Shown here piece after piece: positions 16,438 through 24,965 of a stretch of DNA of 64,000 nucleotides; position 1 is the first letter of the stretch; every line of letters begins with the position of its first letter. The notes under the pieces are model-generated. The model saw only the letters and a program-made list of their open reading frames with translations. It did no database searches and was not told the origin of the DNA. Both the position numbers and the translations under genes were made by a program. The stretch lies in assembly GCA_012837965.1 (NCBI GenBank), contig DUQF01000008.1, forward strand, positions 55,344 to 119,343. Direction: 5' to 3'. The stretch is from Clostridiales bacterium (GTDB lineage: Bacteria > Bacillota > Clostridia > Christensenellales > Aristaeellaceae).

Positions 16438-17594
16438 TTCAATTAATGCATGAGTGGCTAAAACAAAATGAAGGCTGGATTATTGAAACGAGGCAATTGT
16501 TTCATCAATTTCCTGAGCTTTCTCGCAAAGAGTTTGCCACTAATCAGCGTATCAGAAAAATTCTTACAGAACACAATATTGACTATCTTGCTCCTGAAAA
16601 CAATATTACTATTGCCATCGTTGGGAAAAAAGGCAACCAGACCATTGCCTTTCGGTGTGATACTGACGCGCTTAATATCGTAGAAAATACCGGATTATCT
16701 TTTGCCTCTAAAAATCATGGCGTTATGCATGCTTGCGGGCATGATGCGCATATCGCCATCGGCTTAGCTGCAGTATGTTGTCTGAAACACTTTGAAGATA
16801 AACTAAGCAAGCGAATATTTGTTATTTTTCAACCTGCTGAAGAGGGCGCAAGGGGCGCTCAAGCGGTTATTGATACAGGGTTGCTTCACAATGTAAAACA
16901 ATTTTATGCCTTACATGTTTGGCCGGATTTGCCTGTCGGTACTATCGGCTTAAAAGCAGGCAGTTTTTTTTCAGGAACCGATAAGATTACTATTCGTCTG
17001 CGTGGCAAATCGGGGCATGCCGCCGTACCCGACTCAGCGCAGGACACCATTGCGGCAACGGGTGCGTTGATTCAGTCCCTGCAGCATATTGTTTCTCGCT
17101 TTATTTCACCTAAAGATGCAGGTGTCATAACTATTGGCAGGATAGATGCCGGAAATAGATGGAATATTATTGCTGACACCTCGCTTATTGAGGGAACAGT
17201 CCGTGTTGTTGAACCTAATGTTCGAAAAAATATGCTTGAAGCTATCGAGGAGATGACACAGCTCATTGCAAAGGCCCATCGCTGTGAAAGTGAGTTTCAA
17301 CTGGATGTTCTTTCGTCTATTATTATCAATGACGAGTTGGAGACAAAACAGGCAAGTGAAGCGGCCCTATTGGCAGATATAAAAGCTAAGCAAGTACCAC
17401 CACAAATGGTTGGTGATGATTTTGCTGAATATCGGCAAATAGCTCCCGGTTGTTATGTGCTCTTAGGTGCGCAAAGTGATGATGGGTCGTACTATCCTCT
17501 TCATCATGGAAAGTTTTCCGTGAACGAACGGGCGCTTTACCACGGTGCCGCTTGGTTTTGTTCACTAGCACTAATGAAAAAAAATGAAAATTAA
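16434..17594 (+). CDS. M20-family amidohydrolase (hippurate / N-acyl-amino-acid hydrolase type)
   Basis: 386 residues. It is a cytosolic metal-dependent amidohydrolase. Metal and catalytic blocks are MHACGHDAHIAIGLAA (near residue 100), PAEEGARGAQAVID and LHVWPDLPVGTIG, with VGDDFAEYRQIAPG near the end; a dimerisation domain lies between (ITIRLRGKSGHAAVPDSAQD). Relatives remove acyl groups from amino acids or small peptides. The start overlaps the stop of the upstream serine hydrolase (ATGA), and its end overlaps lgt by 11 bases. Confidence 0.9.
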   Translation: MIQLMHEWLKQNEGWIIETRQLFHQFPELSRKEFATNQRIRKILTEHNIDYLAPENNITIAIVGKKGNQTIAFRCDTDALNIVENTGLSFASKNHGVMHACGHDAHIAIGLAAVCCLKHFEDKLSKRIFVIFQPAEEGARGAQAVIDTGLLHNVKQFYALHVWPDLPVGTIGLKAGSFFSGTDKITIRLRGKSGHAAVPDSAQDTIAATGALIQSLQHIVSRFISPKDAGVITIGRIDAGNRWNIIADTSLIEGTVRVVEPNVRKNMLEAIEEMTQLIAKAHRCESEFQLDVLSSIIINDELETKQASEAALLADIKAKQVPPQMVGDDFAEYRQIAPGCYVLLGAQSDDGSYYPLHHGKFSVNERALYHGAAWFCSLALMKKNEN

Positions 17595-18456
17595 TTTATA
17601 TGGGCTTTTGATTGCCTGCGCTATTTTCTTGGCGAGTATTCTTTTACAACGTGAGGGAAAAAAACGTTCGCTATATAAGGATGTTGGAATCGATATGATT
17701 CTCTACACCGTGCCTTTTGGAATTATAGGGGCAAGAATTTATTATGTTGCCTTTTCCTTTGAACAATACCTCCACCAACCTTGGCGGATTCTATATGTGT
17801 GGGAAGGTGGCTTGGCAGTTTACGGTGGAGTTCTTGGAGGATTATTAGGACTATATCTGCTTTCCAAGAAAAAGAATATTTCTTTGCTTACTTTAACCGA
17901 TATGGCTTTGCCTGCGATGTTGCTTGGACAAGCGATTGGCCGGTGGGGGAACTTTTTTAACCAAGAGGCCCATGGAGCCTTGATAGCCAATCCGGCTTAT
18001 CAATTTTTCCCGATTGGTGTTCAAATTAATGAACAATGGTATTACGCCACTTTTTTTTATGAATCAGCTTGGAACTTGATGGCAACGTTCGCTTTGTTTA
18101 TGTTGCAAAGAAAAACAAGAAGCACCAAAGGTTTCGTTACTCTGTTTTATTTCTTGTTGTATGGCTTGGGGCGATGCGTTGTGGAACAGTTACGTACAGA
18201 CAGCTTAATGTTGGGTTCCTTGCGAGTTTCTCAAATACTCAGCCTTGTTTTAGTGATTATTTCAACATATATTATTTATAGAAAATTGAAGGTATCCACT
18301 AAGAGTATTTGGTTTACTGCAATTGCAATAATCATTGTGTTTATAGGTATTTTATTTCAAAAATTTTTGATAATTTTTGTTGGTTCTGTTATTTTTTTAC
18401 CGGTTATTGTCACATACTTTATGAAAGCGAGCGTATATGAAGCAGCGAATATATAA
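17584..18456 (+). CDS. lgt: Prolipoprotein diacylglyceryl transferase
   Basis: 290 residues with about seven membrane segments. It transfers diacylglycerol from phosphatidylglycerol to the lipobox cysteine of prolipoproteins. The signature AIGRWGNFFNQEAHG is intact, as are the GARIYYVAF and VWEGGLAVYGGVLGG blocks and the later GLGRCVVEQLRTDSLML. It overlaps the M20 gene upstream by 11 bases and the next serine hydrolase by 20 bases. Its presence shows that the organism makes lipoproteins, although the BMP binding protein at the left of the window has no lipobox. Confidence 0.95.
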   Translation: MKINLYGLLIACAIFLASILLQREGKKRSLYKDVGIDMILYTVPFGIIGARIYYVAFSFEQYLHQPWRILYVWEGGLAVYGGVLGGLLGLYLLSKKKNISLLTLTDMALPAMLLGQAIGRWGNFFNQEAHGALIANPAYQFFPIGVQINEQWYYATFFYESAWNLMATFALFMLQRKTRSTKGFVTLFYFLLYGLGRCVVEQLRTDSLMLGSLRVSQILSLVLVIISTYIIYRKLKVSTKSIWFTAIAIIIVFIGILFQKFLIIFVGSVIFLPVIVTYFMKASVYEAANI

Positions 18457-19555
18457 CTTAGCTTCCAAAATGTTGCCAAAAGGTAGGGTGTGTAAGTCAA
18501 CGGTTTTCACTTCAAAAGAAGATGAGCGAAGGGCAGAACAGTTAAGAAAGCGCATTGTAAAGGCACTGCACACTTATCGTGCCTACGGAGCTGCGGTTAC
18601 TTTTTTTGATAAAAAAGAAATTCGTTTTAGTTTGGGATATGGCAAACGCAAGAAACAGTATGCTGTGACAGAGAACACCTTTTTCCGCAGTGCTTCTGTT
18701 TCAAAAATGGTAACTTCTATGGGGGTTTTACGGTTATATGAAAAAGGCATTGTGGACTTGGATGAACCTCTATCCTTGTTTGAGTTTACCGATCGCATTG
18801 TGACATTTAAAGAATTGCTCAGCCATACTTCTATTATTCAGGATGGTAATAGTTATAACCAGGGAATAGAATATCAAGCGACTTTAAGTGACCTACTCGG
18901 ACAGAAGGATAATTATAAGCATAAAGGAATGTGGGGTTACTCAAACTTTGGTGCTGGTCTTATCGCTTCACTTTTAGAAGAAAAGCTTAATGTTTCGTTT
19001 GAGGAAATCATGCAGGAAACAGTGTTTACCCCTCTTTCTATTACCGCGTCTTTTTATCCGCCTAAAAATCAAGTGCTTTCTGATTCCTACGATGTCTTTC
19101 CTGTTCGTAAACTGTCTCTTGATGCGCAAAAACGAGTTTTGAATCGCCCCGAACGAATGGATCTCATTTCTCCCGAAAAACATTTTACCTTGGCACAAGG
19201 TAATTGCTGGTTATCCATTGACGGAGCTTTCAAAATTGCTCAGGCGCTAATGAAGGAAGGATTCTTCGCTGAAAAGACTTTGGAACAAATGCGTACTCCT
19301 ATCGCTTCGTTTGGTGATCGAGACAAGCGGCTTTCACAGGGTTTGGGCTTATTTGTTGTTGATATAAATGAATATGACACTTTTTATGGTCACCAGGGCT
19401 TAGCCTATGGAGGTGTGCACGGTATTTTCTTTGATCCGAAAACCTGTAGCGGCTTTTGCCTATTATCGTCAGGTACCTCGCTTGAAAGAAATGGTGTTTT
19501 GGCAGATATAAACCTTGCATTCATAGATATCTGGCAGGAGATGTTTCATGGATAA
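18437..19555 (+). CDS. Second serine hydrolase of the beta-lactamase/class C PBP fold
   Basis: 372 residues, no signal peptide. The SxxK motif is Ser87-Val-Ser-Lys90 (FFRSASVSKMVTS) and the YxN motif is present as GYSNFGAG. HQGLAYGGVHGIFFDP may replace the KTG/HTG element. It differs clearly from the first serine hydrolase (different motif variants and length), so this is not a recent duplication. It overlaps lgt by 20 bases and recX by 8, so the run 15187-20165 reads as one transcription unit. The substrate is unknown; beta-lactamase activity should not be assumed. Confidence 0.8.
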   Translation: MKQRIYNLASKMLPKGRVCKSTVFTSKEDERRAEQLRKRIVKALHTYRAYGAAVTFFDKKEIRFSLGYGKRKKQYAVTENTFFRSASVSKMVTSMGVLRLYEKGIVDLDEPLSLFEFTDRIVTFKELLSHTSIIQDGNSYNQGIEYQATLSDLLGQKDNYKHKGMWGYSNFGAGLIASLLEEKLNVSFEEIMQETVFTPLSITASFYPPKNQVLSDSYDVFPVRKLSLDAQKRVLNRPERMDLISPEKHFTLAQGNCWLSIDGAFKIAQALMKEGFFAEKTLEQMRTPIASFGDRDKRLSQGLGLFVVDINEYDTFYGHQGLAYGGVHGIFFDPKTCSGFCLLSSGTSLERNGVLADINLAFIDIWQEMFHG

Positions 19556-20165
19556 TATCTTAATGGATGTTCAAAAAAGGCCGGGTGGCGTGTATCAGTT
19601 GTCGCTCATGTCCGGTTCACAATATATTATTCCTGTTCCGTTGTTGAGGATGCATCCTGTTAGACAAGGAGAAAGCTTTTCATATGAGGATTACTTTCGT
19701 GTACACGATCAGGATGCCCTGAAGTTGTGTGCGCAAAAGGCTGATTATCTTTTGCAAAATCGTGATTATTCAGTCAAAGAACTTGAAACCAAATTACTTC
19801 AATCAGGGTATCCTCAAAATATTGTTGACCAGGTGAATACTGCGCTAAAACGGGCGGGCTGGCTTGATGACCGAAAGTACGCGCTTCACTATATAGAAAA
19901 AAGAAGCCGACAATACGGCAAGATGCGTATCAGACGGGAGCTTATGTTAAAAGGTATAAACTCAAGCATCATTGAAGAATTACTTGAAGAACAAAATCCG
20001 GATAATGCTCTTTGCGTGGCTAAAAAACATATCGAAAAGTATTTAAAAACTTTACGTGAAACAGACCCTTTGAAACGCAAACAAAAAACCATAGCTATGC
20101 TTGCTCATAAAGGCTTTGATTATAGCACAGCACAGGAAGCTTATGTTTTATTTAGTGATACATAA
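19548..20165 (+). CDS. recX: Regulatory protein RecX
   Basis: 205 residues, usual length for Bacillota. It has the three-helix repeats of RecX: AQKADYLLQNRDYSVKELETKLLQSGY, VDQVNTALKRAGWLDDRKYALHYIEKR, RQYGKMRIRRELMLKGI, then a final IAMLAHKGFDYSTAQEAY. RecX binds RecA filaments and modulates recombination. It starts inside the upstream serine hydrolase gene. Its 3' end overlaps the convergent tcdA by 25 bases with no terminator between. Confidence 0.9.
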   Translation: MDNILMDVQKRPGGVYQLSLMSGSQYIIPVPLLRMHPVRQGESFSYEDYFRVHDQDALKLCAQKADYLLQNRDYSVKELETKLLQSGYPQNIVDQVNTALKRAGWLDDRKYALHYIEKRSRQYGKMRIRRELMLKGINSSIIEELLEEQNPDNALCVAKKHIEKYLKTLRETDPLKRKQKTIAMLAHKGFDYSTAQEAYVLFSDT

Positions 20166-20848
20166 TGGTTGATGGCTTCTGCTGCCATCATCATACCGGC
20201 CACAGGCGGAACATAGGGCAGACTTCCTAAAAGGACTTCTTTTCTATCTTCTATGCATGAATCTTTCAGAATTTCCGGTGAATAGATAACTTTTAGCTCT
20301 TTAATGCCCAGTTTTCGTGCTTTTTGTCTGACTGCTCTTGAAAGCGGGCAGTTTCTTGTTTTAAACAAATCGGTGCATTCAAGCAGCGTTGGATCGGTTT
20401 TGTAGCCAGTTCCCATACAGGAGATAATTGGAATATTTAGTTTTTGACTTTCAAGCGCCAAGAGAAGTTTGGCTTGTACATCATCGATGCAATCAAGTAT
20501 ATAGTCACAATTCTTTAGCGGGAAATATTCAATCGTTTCTTTTGATAACTTTAGCGAATAAATGAGCAGTTCCAAATCAGGATTGATATCCAGCAACCTG
20601 TTTTTTGCCACCTCCACCTTTTGTTGACCGATTGTGGAATGCAAAGCAAAAACCTGACGGTTAATATTACTTTCCTGTATAATATCATAATCGATAAGAA
20701 GCAGCCGTCCAACGCCGGCGCGAGCAAGGGTCTCGGCGCATGATCCGCCAACACCGCCAAGTCCAAAAACTACGAATGTTGCTTTAGACAATAGCTCAAT
20801 GGCTTTTTTACCTAAAACTGCGGCTGATCTTAAAAACTGTTCTTTCAT
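20141..20848 (-). CDS. tcdA: tRNA threonylcarbamoyladenosine dehydratase (ThiF/E1-like)
   Basis: 235 residues. The nucleotide-binding start VFGLGGVGGSCAETLARAGVGRLLLIDYD and the following SNINRQVFAL are characteristic of E1-like enzymes of the TcdA (YgdL) branch, which cyclise t6A37 in tRNA to ct6A using ATP. YILDCIDDVQAKLLL is also family typical. The C-terminus SLPYVPPVAGMMMAAEAI is the usual TcdA ending, separating it from ThiF and MoeB. The start overlaps the comF stop by 4 bases. It is the last gene of the minus-strand methyltransferase-recD2-comF-tcdA unit. Confidence 0.88.
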   Translation of the reverse strand: MKEQFLRSAAVLGKKAIELLSKATFVVFGLGGVGGSCAETLARAGVGRLLLIDYDIIQESNINRQVFALHSTIGQQKVEVAKNRLLDINPDLELLIYSLKLSKETIEYFPLKNCDYILDCIDDVQAKLLLALESQKLNIPIISCMGTGYKTDPTLLECTDLFKTRNCPLSRAVRQKARKLGIKELKVIYSPEILKDSCIEDRKEVLLGSLPYVPPVAGMMMAAEAINHYVSLNKT

Positions 20849-21573
20849 ATAGTTGTTTTTCCTTCTTTATGTGGGGCGACGGCTGCCGTTAGCAACGAAA
20901 TTTCTTTTGCTCCGGCTTTTAAAAGTGTCTGTGCACATGCTCTTGCTGTTGCGCCTGTAGTACGAACATCATCTACTAAAAGAATATGAAGGCCAGAAAC
21001 GTCTTCTTTGATTAAAAAAGCTGAATCAACGTTTTTGCAGCGATTGCTTGTTTTTCGTATTTTTGCCTGCTGCTTTGTGTGTTTAACTCTTATAAGGGGC
21101 TCCATAACCGGAATATTGTTTTCTTTGCCAATCAACTCACACAAGGTCAAGGCTTGGTTGAAGCCTCTTTCGTTCAAACGTTTGGGATGCAGGGGAACAG
21201 GCGCTATTGCATCAAAGAACAGTCCCTTAATTTCTGAAGCCATGGTTTTAGAAAGAAGAATGCCGGCATCTAGGACAGAACCAAATTTAAAGCTAATAAT
21301 TAACGACCGCGCAACTCCATGATAATGAAAAGGGGAATAGGCGGCTGATAAACCATCCATACCGCCATCCAAACAAAACTTGCACATGCTATTTCGCCGT
21401 TTGGGTGATAAACATCTTGGACATATTAAGTCCATTAAACGTTCTTCTTCAAGCTCTAGCATGCATCTGTCACATAAGGCTGCACCGTGATTTAGCCGAC
21501 GGGGATCGAGGCAAGCGACACAGGTGACAGATGGGAATAGAGTTGAAGTTAATAAGTCAAATATCTTCTTCAT
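20845..21573 (-). CDS. ComF-family phosphoribosyltransferase-like protein
   Basis: 242 residues from ATG 21573 (a longer frame runs into recD2, but the MKKIFDLL start has the expected position). The N-terminus holds paired CxxC zinc-finger motifs (CVAC, CDRC, CPRC, CKFC), followed by a PRTase fold with ILLVDDVRTTGATARACAQTLLKAG, the PRPP-loop motif. HPKRLNERGFNQA and KQQAKIRK are standard ComF blocks. ComF supports DNA uptake in Bacillus, and in competence-lacking species its role is unclear. It overlaps recD2 by 17 bases and tcdA by 4. Confidence 0.92.
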   Translation of the reverse strand: MKKIFDLLTSTLFPSVTCVACLDPRRLNHGAALCDRCMLELEEERLMDLICPRCLSPKRRNSMCKFCLDGGMDGLSAAYSPFHYHGVARSLIISFKFGSVLDAGILLSKTMASEIKGLFFDAIAPVPLHPKRLNERGFNQALTLCELIGKENNIPVMEPLIRVKHTKQQAKIRKTSNRCKNVDSAFLIKEDVSGLHILLVDDVRTTGATARACAQTLLKAGAKEISLLTAAVAPHKEGKTTI

Positions 21574-23770
21574 ACATAAATGAATAATGAGCCAAGTGTT
21601 GAGCCAAGCTTGTGTTTCGATTGTTGGAATAAGGGTTGGTAACCATCTGTTGCACATGATAATCGGAGCCAACCAGAACAACCAGCTTCTTTGCCCTTGT
21701 GATAGCGGTATAAAACAAGTTTTTAGTTAGCAGTTTGGGTGGTCCGCCTATCACTGGAACAATCACAGCATCAAATTCGCTTCCCTGGCTCTTATGTACG
21801 GTGAGGCAATAGGCGAGCTCTAAATCTTCAAGTTGTGGATAATCGTAATATACTTTCTTTCCATCATCAAACAGAACAAGAAGAATGCCGGCATCACTGT
21901 CCAGTTCCACAATGGTACCGATATCGCCGTTAAATACACCGTTGCCCATGTCGCCCTCATCGGTTATCCATTCGATGGAGTAGTTGTTTCGGGTATGAAT
22001 AACCCGATCGTTTATACGAAAATGCGTATCTATATAAATGATTTCATTACGCTTACCAAGTGGATTTACCTCTGCCTGTAACAGTCTATTCAATTCATTT
22101 GCTCCACAAGCTCCTTTTTTCATGGGTGATAGCACCTGAATGTCTGAGGATACACCCTGTTCGATAAAATAATTTGGTAGTCGCCTGGTGTATAAAGAGA
22201 GGATAGCTTGCGCTGCGTTTTGTGGACCTCGAGCGGAAACCATAAAAAAATCACTGTCTTTTCCGAGATATTCCGGTATCTCGCCGTGTTTAATATGGTG
22301 GGCATTCAAAATAATGGCGCTATCCTTATCTTGCCTGAAAATTTCGTCAAGCAAAACCGTGGGGATAGTTCCGCTATCGATAATATCTTTAAGCACATTT
22401 CCTGGTCCCACCGAAGGCAGTTGATCGGCATCGCCAACCAAAATAAGCTTTGTGCCTTGAGCTACTGCTTGTAAGGTTGATCGCACAAGGAAAATATCAA
22501 CCATGGAAACTTCATCAATGATCAGGCATTGGCATTCTAAAGGACGATCTTGGTTATAAGAAAACGCTTCTTCTTCACCATTATATTCAAGTAGTCGGTG
22601 AATGGTTTTGGCTTCGTGACCAGCTGCTTCCTGCATGCGCTTGGCAGCCCGACCAGTGGGAGCTGCTAAGAGGGTATTATCTTTTCCGATGAGTTGCAAA
22701 ATACAGTTAATAATAGTGGTCTTACCTGTTCCAGGCCCACCGCTAATGACTAGTACCCCCGACTGAATTGCAAGCCTAATCGCTTGTTTTTGTGTGTCAC
22801 TAAAGATAAGGTTATTGTTTAATTCAAAAAGTTCAATGCTTCGATTAATTGTTTCGTCTGTTTGTGTTGGGGAAGCGCTGGAAGCTATCAGTCTTAATAA
22901 TGAAAGCGCAATTGTTCGTTCCGACTCGATAAAGTAGGGCAAGGTTATATAGTCTTTATCGTTTAGACGAATCAAAAAAAGTTCGCCGGAGAGCAGCAAG
23001 GCTTGTGTGGTATTGTGAATCATGTCAATCGGAACCTTTAACAGTTCCTCCGCTTGCATTAGGAGTTGCGCTTGTAGAACACATGTATGCCCCTCTTCAA
23101 GCGCTGCCCGTCTGACAATGTATCGGATGCCATACTCCATCCGAAAAGTAGAGTTATGTTCAATCCCGATTGACTGGGCGATTTTATCCGCCCTTTCAAA
23201 ACCGACTCCCTTGAAATCATCAATTAGCCGATAGGGGTTTTCCAGCAAGATTGATTTGGTGTTGGAGCCATAACGCCTAAGTATTTTTTGTGAAAGTCCT
23301 GGAGCGATGGAATGTTTTTGCAAGAATATCATAGCACTGCGGGTACCCAAGGTTTGCTGCAGGCTTTCAAACATCATTCTATAGCGAGCTTCTCCGATAC
23401 CATACACTTCCATCAGCCGCTCAGGAGACGTTTCAAGCACTTCAAACGTCTCTGTTCCGAATTGCTGTACAATTAACCGAGCAGTAGCTTTACCGATGCC
23501 TTTAATGATACCAGACGCAAGATAGCGTTCGATTTCTTCTAAGCTTGAAGGCATATTCGCTTCAAACTTATTTGCCTTAAATTGTCTGCCATAAATAGGA
23601 TGCATGTCCCATGTACCATAAAAATGTACCGATTCACCCTCAGAAAATATGGGAAAGCAGCCAACGACTGTTTCCACTTCATGTTCTGTGCTGATGCTGA
23701 TAACAGAGTATCCATTCGTATCGTTGCGAAAGATGGTAGACAGAATGGTTCCTGAAAGATGGTTATCCAA
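21557..23770 (-). CDS. recD2: ATP-dependent DNA helicase RecD2
   Basis: 737 residues from TTG 23770 with GGAGG just upstream. The N-terminal extension typical of RecD2 (SGTILSTIFRNDTNGYSVISI, OB-like, then helix-hairpin-helix ASGIIKGIGKATARLIVQQFG) precedes the SF1 helicase core. The core has Walker A SGGPGTGKTTIINC, DEVSMVD (motif II), VGDADQLPSVGPGNVL (motif III) and the terminal LAYCLTVHKSQGSEFDAVIVP and FYTAITRAKKLVVLVG. No RecB/RecC partners are present. It acts in repair and mismatch-related processes. It is translated between the methyltransferase and comF. Confidence 0.95.
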   Translation of the reverse strand: MDNHLSGTILSTIFRNDTNGYSVISISTEHEVETVVGCFPIFSEGESVHFYGTWDMHPIYGRQFKANKFEANMPSSLEEIERYLASGIIKGIGKATARLIVQQFGTETFEVLETSPERLMEVYGIGEARYRMMFESLQQTLGTRSAMIFLQKHSIAPGLSQKILRRYGSNTKSILLENPYRLIDDFKGVGFERADKIAQSIGIEHNSTFRMEYGIRYIVRRAALEEGHTCVLQAQLLMQAEELLKVPIDMIHNTTQALLLSGELFLIRLNDKDYITLPYFIESERTIALSLLRLIASSASPTQTDETINRSIELFELNNNLIFSDTQKQAIRLAIQSGVLVISGGPGTGKTTIINCILQLIGKDNTLLAAPTGRAAKRMQEAAGHEAKTIHRLLEYNGEEEAFSYNQDRPLECQCLIIDEVSMVDIFLVRSTLQAVAQGTKLILVGDADQLPSVGPGNVLKDIIDSGTIPTVLLDEIFRQDKDSAIILNAHHIKHGEIPEYLGKDSDFFMVSARGPQNAAQAILSLYTRRLPNYFIEQGVSSDIQVLSPMKKGACGANELNRLLQAEVNPLGKRNEIIYIDTHFRINDRVIHTRNNYSIEWITDEGDMGNGVFNGDIGTIVELDSDAGILLVLFDDGKKVYYDYPQLEDLELAYCLTVHKSQGSEFDAVIVPVIGGPPKLLTKNLFYTAITRAKKLVVLVGSDYHVQQMVTNPYSNNRNTSLAQHLAHYSFMYEEDI

Positions 23771-23778
23771 AATGCCTC

Positions 23779-24894
23779 CTATACTTTGGGTAAGTAAATA
23801 TGGTATTCACACTCAAGCCTGCCGTTGTATAGCCTACGCTTGTGTTGGCTGCGCCTGCCAATGATGCGCTCAAAACCCGGATGCGAAGAAATAGCGCATA
23901 ATGTATTGCCGGGTGATGTTTTTAGTAAGCGAGACAAGGCTTTATAAATGTCTTCAGCGCTTTTTTGATCACTTAATCTTTCTCCGTAGGGAGGATTGGT
24001 GATAATGAGTTGGGGTAAACTTGGAAGCTCTAAGTGATGAATGTCTTTCTTTTCAAGATGGATATAACTTTCAAGCCCCGCCTGCGTTAAATGTTTTTGG
24101 GCAAGTTCAAGGGAGTTTTTATCAATATCGCTCCCACTAATTTTACCAATCTGTTTATAATCTACCAAGCTTGCGGCGTTCTGACGAATATGGTTGAAGT
24201 CATCCGCTGGCACATTCACCCAATCTTCCATCAGAAAGTTTCGTTTAAGTCCGGGGGCTCTGTTAGCTCTTAAAAATGCCGCTTCAATTAATAGAGTGGC
24301 TGTGCCGCAACAGGGGTCATAAATGGGTAGTTTTAGATGATTGGGCGCTAGCAGAATCATAGCGGCAGCAAGCGTTTCCCTGATGGGCGCTTCGCCGGTC
24401 CAAGTACGATAGCCACGACGATTTAAGGCATCCCCACTTGAATTAATCGAAATGCGTAAATTATTTTCGTGAATGTTGAATTGTATTGGATAGGAAGGGC
24501 CGCTTTCTTCAAACCATGATTGACGATAAGTATCTTTCAACTTTTCGACAATTGCTTTTTTTACAATTTTCTGGCAATCACTTACGCTCATCAGTTGACT
24601 GCGTGCGCAGTTACCTGTTACGGGAAAACTGGCTTCTTTGGGCAGATAGTCGGCCCAAGGAACAGATTTGGTTGCTTCAAATAAATCTTCAAAGCCAAAA
24701 ACTTTGGTTTCTTTCACAATAAGCAAGACCCTATCGGCACAGCGAAGGGACAGATTGGCTAAAAATCCGGTGGCAAAATCGCCCTCAAAACGAGCGCCTC
24801 CGTTTTCAGCGCTGCTATCTACTCCTAAACCCTTCAGCTCTCGCTTGACGATGCCTTCAAGGCCGAAAGCTGCTGTTGCCAACCATGTTGCCAT
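23779..24894 (-). CDS. THUMP-domain class I RNA methyltransferase (RlmL/YpsC type)
   Basis: 371 residues from ATG 24894, which has AGGAGG upstream. The order is THUMP RNA-binding domain (about 1-160, beginning WLATAAFGLEGIVKRELKGLG), then a Rossmann methyltransferase. Visible there are APIRETLAAAMILLA, PIYDPCCGTATLLIEAA (SAM motif I), GSDIDKNSLELAQKH and the catalytic TNPPYGERL of N2-guanine/N6-adenine methylases. The likely substrate is 23S rRNA, though the exact position cannot be told from sequence. First gene of the minus-strand unit ending in tcdA; its promoter is divergent from that of deoB. Confidence 0.9.
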   Translation of the reverse strand: MATWLATAAFGLEGIVKRELKGLGVDSSAENGGARFEGDFATGFLANLSLRCADRVLLIVKETKVFGFEDLFEATKSVPWADYLPKEASFPVTGNCARSQLMSVSDCQKIVKKAIVEKLKDTYRQSWFEESGPSYPIQFNIHENNLRISINSSGDALNRRGYRTWTGEAPIRETLAAAMILLAPNHLKLPIYDPCCGTATLLIEAAFLRANRAPGLKRNFLMEDWVNVPADDFNHIRQNAASLVDYKQIGKISGSDIDKNSLELAQKHLTQAGLESYIHLEKKDIHHLELPSLPQLIITNPPYGERLSDQKSAEDIYKALSRLLKTSPGNTLCAISSHPGFERIIGRRSQHKRRLYNGRLECEYHIYLPKV

Positions 24895-24917
24895 TAAAAG
24901 ACCTCCTGTGCTATTAT
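24888..24917 (+). promoter_or_regulatory. Promoter of deoB-punA
   Basis: TTGCCA (24888-24893) and TATTAT (24912-24917) are spaced by 18 bp, 49 bases upstream of deoB. Its -10 overlaps the -10 of the divergent promoter. Confidence 0.5.
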
Positions 24918-24941
24918 ACAAGTAATAAGACAACAGAGCAA
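24913..24941 (-). promoter_or_regulatory. Promoter of the methyltransferase-recD2-comF-tcdA operon
   Basis: On the minus strand TTGCTC (24936-24941) and TATAAT (24913-24918) are spaced by 17 bp, close to the methyltransferase ribosome binding site. Confidence 0.65.
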
Positions 24942-24965
24942 ACCGTTAATGTAATTGGAGGTTGT

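Noticed and set aside
24876..24965. Upstream start for deoB, with similar extended starts for dxr, hflX, scpB, comF and the methyltransferase
   Set aside because: The extensions fall inside neighbouring genes or lack ribosome binding sites, whereas the chosen starts have a ribosome binding site or an operon overlap and match family lengths.
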